A stretch of 21,042 bases of DNA from Verrucomicrobiales bacterium. GTDB lineage: Bacteria; Verrucomicrobiota; Verrucomicrobiia; Verrucomicrobiales; DEV007. Shown here one piece after another: positions 7,610-16,433 of the stretch. Both the position numbers and the translations under genes were made by a program. The stretch is from the NCBI GenBank assembly GCA_002708885.1, contig PAPL01000033.1:1-21042 (forward strand), in the 5' to 3' direction. Positions within the stretch are counted from its first letter, which is position 1. Each line of letters starts with the position of its first letter. Under the pieces are notes generated by a model. That model was not told where the DNA came from and searched no databases. It saw only the letters and a list, made by a program, of their open reading frames with translations.

Positions 7610-10186
7610 CTAATCAATGTAAACAAATTCATTCAGGTTCAACAAGAGCGAGCAAAATTCTGCCAAAGCTCTTTTTGTAATAAGTTGATGGTCTTCTTTA
7701 ACAATAATTTTTTTGTCATCCTTGATTAACTCAGAACCGGAATGGTCTATTTGATTGATGGGATGACTTTTCCCTTCATGCTCAAATGAAAGCCCATCAA
7801 AAGTCACATGCCCTCCCCACGAGCTGACACCGAAACGGCCCTTTCCCATAATTGGTTCTTCGTCTTTTGCGTAAATCTTAACAGTGTCAACTCCTGCTGG
7901 CCCAGAAACTTTGAACCCAATTCCATTTTCAGATAGTTCTGCTGTAAAAGCCAAAAAACCTCTTCTCAAATCGCCCGCAGATGCCTTCGCTAGGGTTTTA
8001 TATTTTCCTTTTTCATAACGTCTTAAAATAATCTCATTGGAATCCGCATCAATTAGTGCGGCATAACCATCAAATTCATCACCTCGGATCCGGGCTCTCA
8101 ATAAAATTGATGCTCTTTCGGTGATGTTCTCCAAATAAATTTTGCCGCTAATTCTAAAGTCTCTCGATTCCATTCTGAACAGGGAAAAGGCCGGCCATTC
8201 ACGCTCAGCTCTGAGTATTCCTTCATAGCCTCCTGTCCATTTTCCCTTAAAATAATCCCACCCAGAGGCAGGACCTTTGAGAAATTGCTTGGAAGGAAGA
8301 ATTTTGTGGTAATCCTTAAAAAAGGCAGACGGATAGTCCGGCCTAAAACGCATTTGGCCTCTCAAGCTCTTTTGTTTTTCATGTTGATCAGACAAAAATC
8401 TTTCAGCCATACTTCGCTCCTTTTGGTCTGGATCTCTGGCCAAAACAATTCGGAAAGCCTCACGTACGGGGTCTTCGCTGGGAAACGCACGCTCTGCAAT
8501 TGACCTTGCATTTTCAACAATGAGTTCACTGTTGAGCATCAATAGGGCCTGAGGTGCAACGGTCGTTTGTGGCCGAGTTCCTAAAGAACCTTCCGTATTG
8601 GCATAATCAAAAAGTTCAAAGAATGGATATACCATTGTCCTCTTTACAAAAGCATAGACGCTTCTCCGGTTCTGCTCCTCTTCATTTGACCATCTCCAGC
8701 CACGGCCCGGCTTTGAAGCTCCTGCAACAACTTCACCATTCAAGGCAGGATAAAAACTGGGGCCTCCTCTTTTTGGATTAAGCTTACCGCTTATCTGAAG
8801 GATCCGGTCCCTAATCGTTTCAGCCTCTAAGCGCCTAAGATTCATTCTCCAGTGATGCACATTACCGGGATCCTTGCCCGCATTTCTAACGTTCGGTTCC
8901 GAGGATCTTTTGTAGGCCCTGCTATTCATAACTACCCTATGCATATGCTTAATCGACCAGCCGCTATTGATAAACTCAGTGGCCAGCCAATCCAAAAGCA
9001 CAAGATTTGATACGGGCTCACCTGCACGGCCAAAGTCATTCGGAGTTCCAACGATTCCCCGGCCGAAATGATACTGCCATATCCGATTGACCATGACCCG
9101 TGCTGTCAAGGGATTAGCGGGATCAGTGATCCATTTAGCGAGAGCTAAACGTCGCCCCGAACTGTTTTCGGTCGGCTCAGGTTCAGGTCCATCAGTTGAA
9201 AAAATCTCAGGTATCATGGGTTCTACTTTGCGCTCCGGCCTATAAGCATCACCTCGAATTAGCAGATGCGTTTCAGGAGACTCGCTTCCGTGCTCGCTAA
9301 CGCTCAGGGCTTTACCTCCATCAATGGATCTTAAAATGATTCCTTTATCGCTAGGCTTTGTATAGTTTCTGACGTTCCTGAAATAGGCCAGCATCGAATA
9401 ATAATCTTTCTGTGATATAGGATCAAACATATGGTCATGGCATCGAGCACAACCCGTAGTTAAGCCAAGGAAAGTTTCTGTCGTCGTTCGCAACATGTCA
9501 TCAAGCCCATCATATTCTGCAACTTTCTTGTCGTCCGGTTCATCGTCCCAGACACCGAGCCGATAAAAACCCGTGGCAATGAGCCCCTCATCGCCCGCTT
9601 CCATGAAAGGCTTATCCTGGTTAAAGGCTTCAAGTATCAGCTCGTCTCCTGCGAGTTGTTCTAGAACAAAGCGGTCATAAGGCTTGTCCTTATTAAATGC
9701 CTCAATGACATAATCACGGTACCTCCAAGCATTTGGTTTCTCATCATCTCTTTCATACCCATTAGTTTGAGCATATCGGACCACATCCAGCCAGTGACGC
9801 CCCCACCGTTCTCCGTATTCAGGCATAGCTAACAATTTATCAACTAACAATGAGAAAGCCTTTTCTTTACTAGAGGGATCAGTTTCAAAGGCTTTAATTT
9901 CCTGATACGTTGGGGCAAGTCCAACCAAATCAAAATAAGCCCTTCTTATAAGAGTTTCCCGGTCCGCGGAACTGTTAGGTACAAGTCCATTAGCCTTGAT
10001 TGCTTCATCAACTATAGAGTCGATCGAGGAACTTTCATGATTGCTAACGTTGACGGGCCTATAGGCCCAGTAGTTCCTGTCCTCTTCAGAAATACTGAAC
10101 TTCTCCTCAGCCACAACTAGGGGCTGAAAAGACATGAACAGTACAGGGCACAAGATTGCCCTAATAATAGCAACTCGATTCCTCAT
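7610..10186 (-). CDS. PSD1 protein (DUF1549 + DUF1553) with inserted LamG/DUF1080-like domain
   Basis: An 858-residue exported protein (signal peptide, cleavage near VVA-EE, residue 26). DUF1549 covers about 55-280 (RRAYFDLVGLAPT, YGERWGRHWLDVVRYA) and contains CARCHDHMFDPI (CxxCH at 246-250). DUF1553 starts near 343 (GRRLALAKWITDPANPLTAR, VNRIWQYHFGRGIVGTPNDFG) and runs to about 600. The usual last DUF1553 helix (ALAEFCSLLLNLNEFVYID) is found only at 840-858. Between them, about 615-805 is an extra beta-rich domain (FRISGKIYLEN, ASILLRARI, GKGRFGVSSWGGHVTFDGLSFE) resembling concanavalin-like sugar-binding modules such as LamG, DUF1080 or CBM66. The N-terminal PSCyt1 cytochrome domain of many PSD1 proteins is missing. 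The ATG overlaps the TGA of the upstream gene by four bases (ATGA), implying coupled translation. Function of the family is not established. Confidence 0.93.
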   Translation of the reverse strand: MRNRVAIIRAILCPVLFMSFQPLVVAEEKFSISEEDRNYWAYRPVNVSNHESSSIDSIVDEAIKANGLVPNSSADRETLIRRAYFDLVGLAPTYQEIKAFETDPSSKEKAFSLLVDKLLAMPEYGERWGRHWLDVVRYAQTNGYERDDEKPNAWRYRDYVIEAFNKDKPYDRFVLEQLAGDELILEAFNQDKPFMEAGDEGLIATGFYRLGVWDDEPDDKKVAEYDGLDDMLRTTTETFLGLTTGCARCHDHMFDPISQKDYYSMLAYFRNVRNYTKPSDKGIILRSIDGGKALSVSEHGSESPETHLLIRGDAYRPERKVEPMIPEIFSTDGPEPEPTENSSGRRLALAKWITDPANPLTARVMVNRIWQYHFGRGIVGTPNDFGRAGEPVSNLVLLDWLATEFINSGWSIKHMHRVVMNSRAYKRSSEPNVRNAGKDPGNVHHWRMNLRRLEAETIRDRILQISGKLNPKRGGPSFYPALNGEVVAGASKPGRGWRWSNEEEQNRRSVYAFVKRTMVYPFFELFDYANTEGSLGTRPQTTVAPQALLMLNSELIVENARSIAERAFPSEDPVREAFRIVLARDPDQKERSMAERFLSDQHEKQKSLRGQMRFRPDYPSAFFKDYHKILPSKQFLKGPASGWDYFKGKWTGGYEGILRAEREWPAFSLFRMESRDFRISGKIYLENITERASILLRARIRGDEFDGYAALIDADSNEIILRRYEKGKYKTLAKASAGDLRRGFLAFTAELSENGIGFKVSGPAGVDTVKIYAKDEEPIMGKGRFGVSSWGGHVTFDGLSFEHEGKSHPINQIDHSGSELIKDDKKIIVKEDHQLITKRALAEFCSLLLNLNEFVYID

Positions 10187-11058
10187 CTTTGGAATTTCAG
10201 CACTTGGCTACTCTCCTCAATTTTACCCAAATAATCTAGACTCCGACGGATCCCGTCTCGAGAATCGTGAAGTGGCTCATATTCGATCAGGCAAACTCCA
10301 TCATATTTCATCTTCTGAAATATTGGGCCATAATCTAAATCATCATCACCAATGGCAACGGCTACCCATCCTTCGCCCTTTCTTGTCCAGTCCTTCAAAT
10401 GACAATAATTGATTCGATCATTAATAAGATCCAGGCAACATTTTTTATCTTCTGGGCGGACCGCTTTTATATTTCCAGGATCATAATTGAATCCGACCCT
10501 AGGTGGTAATTGATCCATTAAGCGAATAAGAGACTCTGGATCGGTAGAGACGGAATTAAAATGATGCGCGGCTTCATCCTCATCAAAGGTAATTCCCCCA
10601 TGAGTTTCAATTGCAATCGTTAATCCTAACGTCTCGCACAATTGATCGGCATCCCAAAAAGCTTTTATCATCCGGTCCCAGATATCAGAATTAACATTCT
10701 CGGCAGGTGTGAATCCCGCGAATAATCGGACCTGCTTAGCTCCACAATCTGCGGCAGCCTGAATTTGCTTCTTAGACTTATCCAGCATTTCCTTATGATC
10801 ATTTTCATCTGCAAGGGTAAAATCATTCTCTATGCAACAGAAAGGGGTCTCTATCCCAAACTCATCATTAAGTTCTTTGAGCTCTGCTATTTCATTTGGT
10901 TCTGGAAACTCTGAAAGGCGGCCGGTTTGATCTCCACCGATTCCAAACTCAAGCCATTTAAAATCAAAGTCACTGGCAATTTCAAAATGCTCACGCATCG
11001 GTAAGTTGCGAAAACCCCATTCTCCACATCCAATTTCAATGACTTTACGATCCTCCAT
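10183..11058 (-). CDS. Sugar phosphate isomerase/epimerase-like TIM barrel protein
   Basis: A 291-residue protein of the AP-endonuclease-2/xylose-isomerase-like TIM barrel superfamily. No signal peptide, so cytoplasmic. Likely divalent metal ligands, in the order expected for the fold, are E151 (AIETHGG), D193 (NYDPGN), H220 (NYCHLKD) and E259 (LIEYE). Members isomerise or epimerise sugars, or act on inositols and 3-keto sugars; the substrate here is unknown. It is the first gene of the operon with PSD1 and DUF1501, sharing the ATGA overlap with PSD1. Such isomerases commonly sit beside PVC glycan-degradation genes, which fits a role in processing imported sugar products. The ATG at 11058 begins directly before the first barrel strand (KVIEIGCGEWGF); no strong ribosome site is visible. 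It is divergent from the ankyrin sulfatase gene. Confidence 0.85.
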   Translation of the reverse strand: MEDRKVIEIGCGEWGFRNLPMREHFEIASDFDFKWLEFGIGGDQTGRLSEFPEPNEIAELKELNDEFGIETPFCCIENDFTLADENDHKEMLDKSKKQIQAAADCGAKQVRLFAGFTPAENVNSDIWDRMIKAFWDADQLCETLGLTIAIETHGGITFDEDEAAHHFNSVSTDPESLIRLMDQLPPRVGFNYDPGNIKAVRPEDKKCCLDLINDRINYCHLKDWTRKGEGWVAVAIGDDDLDYGPIFQKMKYDGVCLIEYEPLHDSRDGIRRSLDYLGKIEESSQVLKFQR

Positions 11059-11102
11059 AGATGCGAATGATAAATCAGAATTAAACCCAGCAAAACCCTG
11101 TT

Positions 11103-11135
11103 TTTACACAATTCATACGGGGCAATAAATATAAT
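11103..11135 (+). promoter_or_regulatory. Possible promoter for the sulfatase gene cluster
   Basis: TTTACA (11103-11108, five of six matches to the -35 consensus) is followed after 17 bases by TAAATA, which runs into a perfect TATAAT at 11130-11135; the spacer to the TATAAT is 21 bases, longer than ideal. A start near 11142 would leave about 40 bases of leader before the ATG at 11184. PVC promoters are poorly characterised, so this rests on general sigma-70 rules. Confidence 0.3.
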
Positions 11136-11183
11136 CAGCGAAACGTGCGAAATGCCATTTTTGACCTATGTTCATACTGTTTT

Positions 11184-13340
11184 ATGAAATATTCAGCATT
11201 AAAAATTTATATAATCACTTTCTTTTCTTGTTTCCTGGCAATTTTTCCGAGCCCCGGAGCTGACCAGCCTAATGTAGTTATCGTGATAACTGATGATCAG
11301 GGGTATGGAGACCTTTCTTGTCATGGGAATCCGATCCTTAAAACTCCAAATCTGGATAAACTGTACAGTCAATCGGTTAGACTTACAGATTATCATGTTG
11401 CACCGACATGCTCTCCTACCAGAGCCGCATTGATTACCGGCCGTTGGACAAACCGGACCGGTGTATGGCACACGATAATGGGACGCTCCATGCTTCGTCA
11501 TAATGAAGTGACGATCGGAAAAATCTTTGGTGACAGCGGTTACCATACAGGAATGTTTGGAAAGTGGCACCTAGGTGATAACTATCCTTACAGACCTGAA
11601 GATAGGGGCTTTCAGGAAGTACTAAGGCACGGTGGCGGCGGTGTTGGACAGACCCCGGACTATTGGGACAACGCATACTTTGACGGCTCCTATTTCCGTA
11701 ATGGTAAAGCAGTTCCGGTAAAGGGTTTTTGTACCGACGTCTATTTTGATTATGCCAAGCGCTTCATTCGTAAAGTGAAGAAAAGTGAACATCCTTTCCT
11801 TGTATATCTCTGCACCAATGCTCCGCACGGGCCAATGCATTCGCCTGAAAAGTTCAGTAAACCCTATCTGAATCAGGGAGTTAATGTCGGTAATTTTCTT
11901 GGGATGATTGCTAACATTGATGAAAATGTTGGATCAATGAGATCCTTTCTTAAAGAGGAAGGACTTGCGGAAAATACCATCTTCATCTTCACGACTGATA
12001 ACGGCACATCAAGTGGTGCCAATATTCACAATAACGGCATGCGTGGTCGCAAAGGAAGTGAATATGACGGCGGGCACCGCGTTCCTTTCTTCATGCATTG
12101 GCCAAAGGGAGGTCTCAACAATGGACGTGACGTGAACACAATCACCTCTTACGTGGATGTTGTTCCAACACTCATTGACTATTGCAAAGTTCAAGCTCCT
12201 AAAGGTGTCAAGTTTGACGGTATGAATATTCGGCCGCTCATTGATGGGACCGTTAAAAAGTGGCCAGACCGTATCCTTGTTACAGACTCACAGAGGGTCC
12301 GTGACCCGATCAAGTGGCGTAAGAGCTCTGTAATGACTGATCAGTGGCGACTCGTGAATGGCAAAGAGCTTTATGATATTAATGCTGATCCAGGACAAAA
12401 AAATAATATAGCAGATGCAAACCCTAAGGTAGTAGCGCGTCTCACAAAGTTTTATGACGCGTGGTGGGATGAAATCGTACCTACTTTTGGCAAACCGACT
12501 GCCATATACCTTGGAGCTGATGCCCCCTTAGCAAATCCCGTGACATTGACCTGCCACGACTGGATTGCTGATGGAAGCACACCATGGAATCAACGCCACA
12601 TTCGCAATGCCGAGAAAAAACCAGTCAATACAGGCTTTTGGGCTGTAGATATCAAAAGTGCTGGAGATTATACTGTGGAACTCAGGCGCTGGCCAAAAGA
12701 AGCAGGTAAAGCTATCACCGCAGGACTCGAAGCGGGAGCCAATGTGCCTGGTGTAAAACCTTTCAGAGCAGCAGTAGGAAAGCCATTCGCAGCTGTCAAA
12801 GCTCATCTTAAATTAGGTGGTAAAGAATTGACTCTACCAGTTAAGAAAATGGACAAAGGAGTCACCTTTGTAATTTCACTCAAGGAAGGGAGGGATGAAT
12901 TGTGGGCCAAATTTACTGATGCCTCTGGTACTGCGATGGGAGCCTTTTATGCCTATGTGACTAAGCTTGATCCGGATGAAGAAGCATCCAAATTAGGGCC
13001 ATTACCTCAAAGAAAAATCACTGAAGAACAGCTAAAAACCATTGGGGATTTTCATTTGGCCGCTGAAGAAGGCGATCTTGCTACAGTAAAGCAATGCCTG
13101 AAAAGTGGAACCTATATTAATTGTGTAAGAGGAAAGGCTTCTCTAAGAGTTTTACATAGAGCGGCTTCGGCAGGCAATAAGACCTTGGTCACTTTTCTAA
13201 TAAAAGAAAAAGCCGATATCAATGCCTGGTCTATTGAGGGAACCCCATTAGATGTGGCGCTTAAAGAGAAACAACAGGAAATTGCACAATTAATCCGTAA
13301 TGAAGGTGGTAAAACATCTAAAGAAATAAAGCCAAACTGA
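11184..13340 (+). CDS. Exported sulfatase with C-terminal ankyrin repeats
   Basis: A 718-residue type I sulfatase that would hydrolyse sulfate esters, probably on a carbohydrate. The signal peptide runs to about PSPGA (residue 26). Metal-binding aspartates sit at VIVITDDQGYGD (D37, D38). The catalytic site is CSPTR (76-80), whose C76 must be converted to formylglycine, followed by AALITGR. FGKWHLGD (125-132) gives K127 and H129, and TTDNG (270-274) supplies D272 and N273. The sulfatase core ends near 435. A beta-rich domain follows (about 440-595; TGFWAVDIKSAGDYTVELRR), as in many PVC arylsulfatases. Residues 620-710 form two to three ankyrin-like repeats (LAAEEGDLATVKQCLKSG, LHRAASAGNKTLVTFLIKEKADIN, TPLDVALKEKQQEIAQLI). 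A GTG at 11145 would add 13 residues before the signal peptide; the ATG at 11184 fits export better. Substrate is unknown. Confidence 0.92.
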   Translation: MKYSALKIYIITFFSCFLAIFPSPGADQPNVVIVITDDQGYGDLSCHGNPILKTPNLDKLYSQSVRLTDYHVAPTCSPTRAALITGRWTNRTGVWHTIMGRSMLRHNEVTIGKIFGDSGYHTGMFGKWHLGDNYPYRPEDRGFQEVLRHGGGGVGQTPDYWDNAYFDGSYFRNGKAVPVKGFCTDVYFDYAKRFIRKVKKSEHPFLVYLCTNAPHGPMHSPEKFSKPYLNQGVNVGNFLGMIANIDENVGSMRSFLKEEGLAENTIFIFTTDNGTSSGANIHNNGMRGRKGSEYDGGHRVPFFMHWPKGGLNNGRDVNTITSYVDVVPTLIDYCKVQAPKGVKFDGMNIRPLIDGTVKKWPDRILVTDSQRVRDPIKWRKSSVMTDQWRLVNGKELYDINADPGQKNNIADANPKVVARLTKFYDAWWDEIVPTFGKPTAIYLGADAPLANPVTLTCHDWIADGSTPWNQRHIRNAEKKPVNTGFWAVDIKSAGDYTVELRRWPKEAGKAITAGLEAGANVPGVKPFRAAVGKPFAAVKAHLKLGGKELTLPVKKMDKGVTFVISLKEGRDELWAKFTDASGTAMGAFYAYVTKLDPDEEASKLGPLPQRKITEEQLKTIGDFHLAAEEGDLATVKQCLKSGTYINCVRGKASLRVLHRAASAGNKTLVTFLIKEKADINAWSIEGTPLDVALKEKQQEIAQLIRNEGGKTSKEIKPN

Positions 13341-13439
13341 AAAAGTCATACCGCGTGCACAAAATGGAAAAGACTAAACCTGCGAAAATCTAACGCAACG
13401 AAGTAAGGTAAATTTAATCATTCTGTACCCATAGGTAAA

Positions 13440-16421
13440 ATGCAGAAAAGAAGACCAATGCGTCATCTTAATACACTGAATTTGAGAGTAATCAGTTTCG
13501 TACAATTGTTTTTTTGTCTAAGTACACATGCAAATCCCGCTGCCGATTTCCCGATTGTAGCCGAGGACCTTAAGGTAAAGCTCTTTGCACGTGAGCCATT
13601 GGTCCGCAATCCGTGTGCTATCACATTTGATGCCAAGGGCCGACTCTGTGTGGGTATGGGGCCACAGTACCGAAAACCTAAGCCTGACACACCCGGAGAT
13701 TCGGTCTGGATCTTGCTTGATGATAACAATGATGGCGAAGCTGATCGTCGAAAACGGTTTGCCACCGGCTTCAACAACATTCAAGGCCTTGCATGGAAGG
13801 AAGGTGCATTGTGGGTAGCGAATGCACCCGATCTCACCGTCGTACGTGATACTGACGGCGATGAGATTGCCGACGAGTATTTACGAATTTTCACTGACCT
13901 CGGCAATCTCGAACACGGCTTGCATGGTCTTAACTGGGCGCCTGACGGTAAGCTCTACATGTCAAAAGGCAATTCGAAGGGGCTGACGATCCTGCCCGAT
14001 CGCGTAGCTCCGAGGGCATTTCGCGAATTGTGGGGCGTCAAAGCCCCAAACACACCAGATTTTCCTAAAACTAAAACTTTCAATGCTTCCAACTATGAGA
14101 AGAACTACCATGATCCCAGCGATGATTGGGGCCTCACCGGCGGCATTCTTCGATGCGATGCTGATGGAAAAAATCTCGAGATAGTTTCGCGAGGATTCCG
14201 TAATCCCTGGGACATTTGCTTTGATGATACATTTATCTGGTTCGGCACAGATAATGATCAGTCACAAGGTGATAAATTGTTTTCATCATTCTCGGGTGCA
14301 CACTTCGGCTGGGGACATGCCTGGAGTTACGATTGGAAAGGTGATGATCACCTTCCGACTGCTCCTTCATCGGGTCCACTCTTCGAAGGCTCAGGCACAG
14401 GAGTAATTCATCTTAATCATTCGGAATGGCCACAAGACTATCGTAATGTCTTTATTTACAATGATTGGCTCCGGCGTGAAACATTGGTTTATTCTAAAAA
14501 ATGGGACGGCGCCTGGCTCAGAGCCGCAGACAAGCCGAAGGTAATAGCCCATGCCGCAGGTGGCAGATCAATGCCCAAGAGTACCGGCAAATCATTTGAT
14601 CCTGTAGATATCGAAGTGGGCCCTGATGGGGCCTTGTGGATTTCAAGTTGGGGCCGCGAATACGGTGCCAAGATTGCCAATGGAAAACAGCAAAACGAAG
14701 GTCGCATTTATCGCATATGGCCAAAAGACATGAAAGCGTCATGGCTCCTTGAACCAAAAAGAACCAAACCGATTAAGGAATGGACCGTCCCTCAATTGAT
14801 GGCTGATCTCAGAAGCAGTCTACCAGTGTGGCGCGCCAACGCTTCGGAGGAACTCGTGAACCGGGGTGAAAAAATAATCGTCCCATTAAAGGATGCGCTG
14901 AGCAAAGAGGAACAGGTCTCGGACAGATTCGCGACTTGGGCCAGCTGGACACTCGGCCGGATTCAACAAAAAAACCAAAACTTAACCGCATATTTTTCCC
15001 AAGCCGTTTTTGATTCGAAATCATTAAATATGCGTCGACAAGCCACGGCAATCACTTCAATGCGTTCCGCTGAAAGCCAAGAGGCAACTCTTTTGGATAA
15101 TGTTCGAAAAGCACTCAAAGATTCTGAACCGCGCATTCGCCATGCATCGGTTCTGGCCCTACGCGAATCCGGAACATCAAGTGATGCGGATTTATTACTT
15201 GAAGTGCTGAGTCAGGAAAAGGATCGAATCGTGTTTTATTCCGCTTGGGGCGCATTGGCTCAATTGACAGATGCGTCACATCGTAAGGACCTTTTAAAAG
15301 ATGAACGTGCCGGCGTTCGGCTCGGCGCGTTATTGAGTTTACTGGAGGAAGATGCCCTGAGTGATGCGGAACTAAAAAAGCTGATTCACGATACCGACAC
15401 TGCCGTGGTCAATTTGGTGAAACGCCGCTTAGGTGGCAAGGACGCCTTTCCTCATCGTGGTCGCCCTTTAGATGCCACAATAACAGAGCAAAAAGCACGC
15501 GCTGCTATAGTGAATCCTATTTCCGATATGCGTACAGCCAGTGGCCAGACTTATCAGGTAATGGTTTTGCAGGAAGGCATTCAGATGTACATCGATCGAA
15601 ATTATCGGGTCACATCTGTACCGGATTTGCTCAAAGGTGAGGCTTTCATACGACCGGCATGTGAAGATGCGGAGCTGGAAAATGGCGTGGCAATTGAATT
15701 CAAACTGAGATATCCAGCCACTGTTTGGATCGCGGACGACGCGCGTCCAAAACAGTTGCCAACGTGGTTGCGTCAGGGCTGGCAACGCACAGACCTGGTG
15801 ATTGGAAGTACCGACGCCGAGCGGATGAATCTTTATCGCCGGGATTTCCCTAAGGGCATCGTAAAACTCGGCGCTAATCGCGATGGCGTGAACAGAGGTA
15901 AGGGTAAATATTTGGTGATTATTCAACCCAAGCTATTGGCGCCCAAAAACAAAATGACAACGGTACAAAGCGCATTAGATCTGATGAAAAATGCGGATCT
16001 TGCACGCGGACGTGATCTCTATTTGAGTCGTCATGGAGCGAACTGCGTGTCATGCCATCAGCTCGAAGGAATTGGTAATACGTTCGCTCCTGCTTTGGAG
16101 AACATTGGTGAACGGACCACTGCAGAATTCCTTGCCCGATCAATTCTTGAGCCTAGCGCAACCATCACCGAAGGGTTCACTCTGCAGGCGTTCACACAAC
16201 AAGATGGACGCTATGTGGCCGGAATTGTGCTGGAGGAAACCGGTCGTGAGGTAAAAGTAGCTGTGACCGGTGACTTGGTAACGCGCGTACCCAAGGCACA
16301 ATTGACCAAGCGTGAAACATTAAATATATCAGCCATGCCGGCAATCTTCGGCTCGATGCTTCGCCCCCAACAGGTTGCGGATGTGGTGGCCTATCTACTT
16401 CAGCAAAAGTCTGAGCAATAA
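13440..16421 (+). CDS. PVC-type heme protein: propeller dehydrogenase-like, HEAT-like repeats, cytochrome c
   Basis: A 993-residue exported protein built from several parts. A hydrophobic signal lies in residues 12-28. Residues 38-440 form a beta-propeller like glucose/sorbosone dehydrogenases and the PVC membrane-bound dehydrogenase domain (LHGLNWAPDGKLYM, RGFRNPWDICFD, DIEVGPDGALWISSWG). Residues 445-670 are helical HEAT-like repeats. About 695-835 is a beta domain containing IDRNYRVTSVPDLLKG and ATVWIADD. The C-terminus is a cytochrome c domain with CVSCH (869-873) for covalent heme and M966 in ISAMPAIFG as probable axial ligand. It probably passes electrons from an oxidised substrate to the heme; the substrate is unknown. 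AGG six to eight bases before the ATG at 13440 supports that start; an ATG at 13458 is possible. It precedes the second sulfatase gene by 12 bases. Sampled lines are richer in G+C than neighbouring genes. Confidence 0.92.
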   Translation: MQKRRPMRHLNTLNLRVISFVQLFFCLSTHANPAADFPIVAEDLKVKLFAREPLVRNPCAITFDAKGRLCVGMGPQYRKPKPDTPGDSVWILLDDNNDGEADRRKRFATGFNNIQGLAWKEGALWVANAPDLTVVRDTDGDEIADEYLRIFTDLGNLEHGLHGLNWAPDGKLYMSKGNSKGLTILPDRVAPRAFRELWGVKAPNTPDFPKTKTFNASNYEKNYHDPSDDWGLTGGILRCDADGKNLEIVSRGFRNPWDICFDDTFIWFGTDNDQSQGDKLFSSFSGAHFGWGHAWSYDWKGDDHLPTAPSSGPLFEGSGTGVIHLNHSEWPQDYRNVFIYNDWLRRETLVYSKKWDGAWLRAADKPKVIAHAAGGRSMPKSTGKSFDPVDIEVGPDGALWISSWGREYGAKIANGKQQNEGRIYRIWPKDMKASWLLEPKRTKPIKEWTVPQLMADLRSSLPVWRANASEELVNRGEKIIVPLKDALSKEEQVSDRFATWASWTLGRIQQKNQNLTAYFSQAVFDSKSLNMRRQATAITSMRSAESQEATLLDNVRKALKDSEPRIRHASVLALRESGTSSDADLLLEVLSQEKDRIVFYSAWGALAQLTDASHRKDLLKDERAGVRLGALLSLLEEDALSDAELKKLIHDTDTAVVNLVKRRLGGKDAFPHRGRPLDATITEQKARAAIVNPISDMRTASGQTYQVMVLQEGIQMYIDRNYRVTSVPDLLKGEAFIRPACEDAELENGVAIEFKLRYPATVWIADDARPKQLPTWLRQGWQRTDLVIGSTDAERMNLYRRDFPKGIVKLGANRDGVNRGKGKYLVIIQPKLLAPKNKMTTVQSALDLMKNADLARGRDLYLSRHGANCVSCHQLEGIGNTFAPALENIGERTTAEFLARSILEPSATITEGFTLQAFTQQDGRYVAGIVLEETGREVKVAVTGDLVTRVPKAQLTKRETLNISAMPAIFGSMLRPQQVADVVAYLLQQKSEQ

Positions 16422-16433
16422 CTTAAACAATCA

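Noticed and set aside
9437..9451. CARCH in PSD1 as a cytochrome c domain
   Set aside because: The motif lies inside DUF1549, where it is a family feature; there is no surrounding cytochrome fold or downstream axial-ligand pattern.
11145..11183. GTG at 11145 as start of the ankyrin sulfatase
   Set aside because: It would put 13 extra residues ahead of a normal signal peptide and lies almost at the expected transcription start; the ATG at 11184 fits better.
13381..13396. TGCG/CGCA hairpin after the ankyrin sulfatase as a terminator
   Set aside because: Only four base pairs with a nine-base loop and no T tract.
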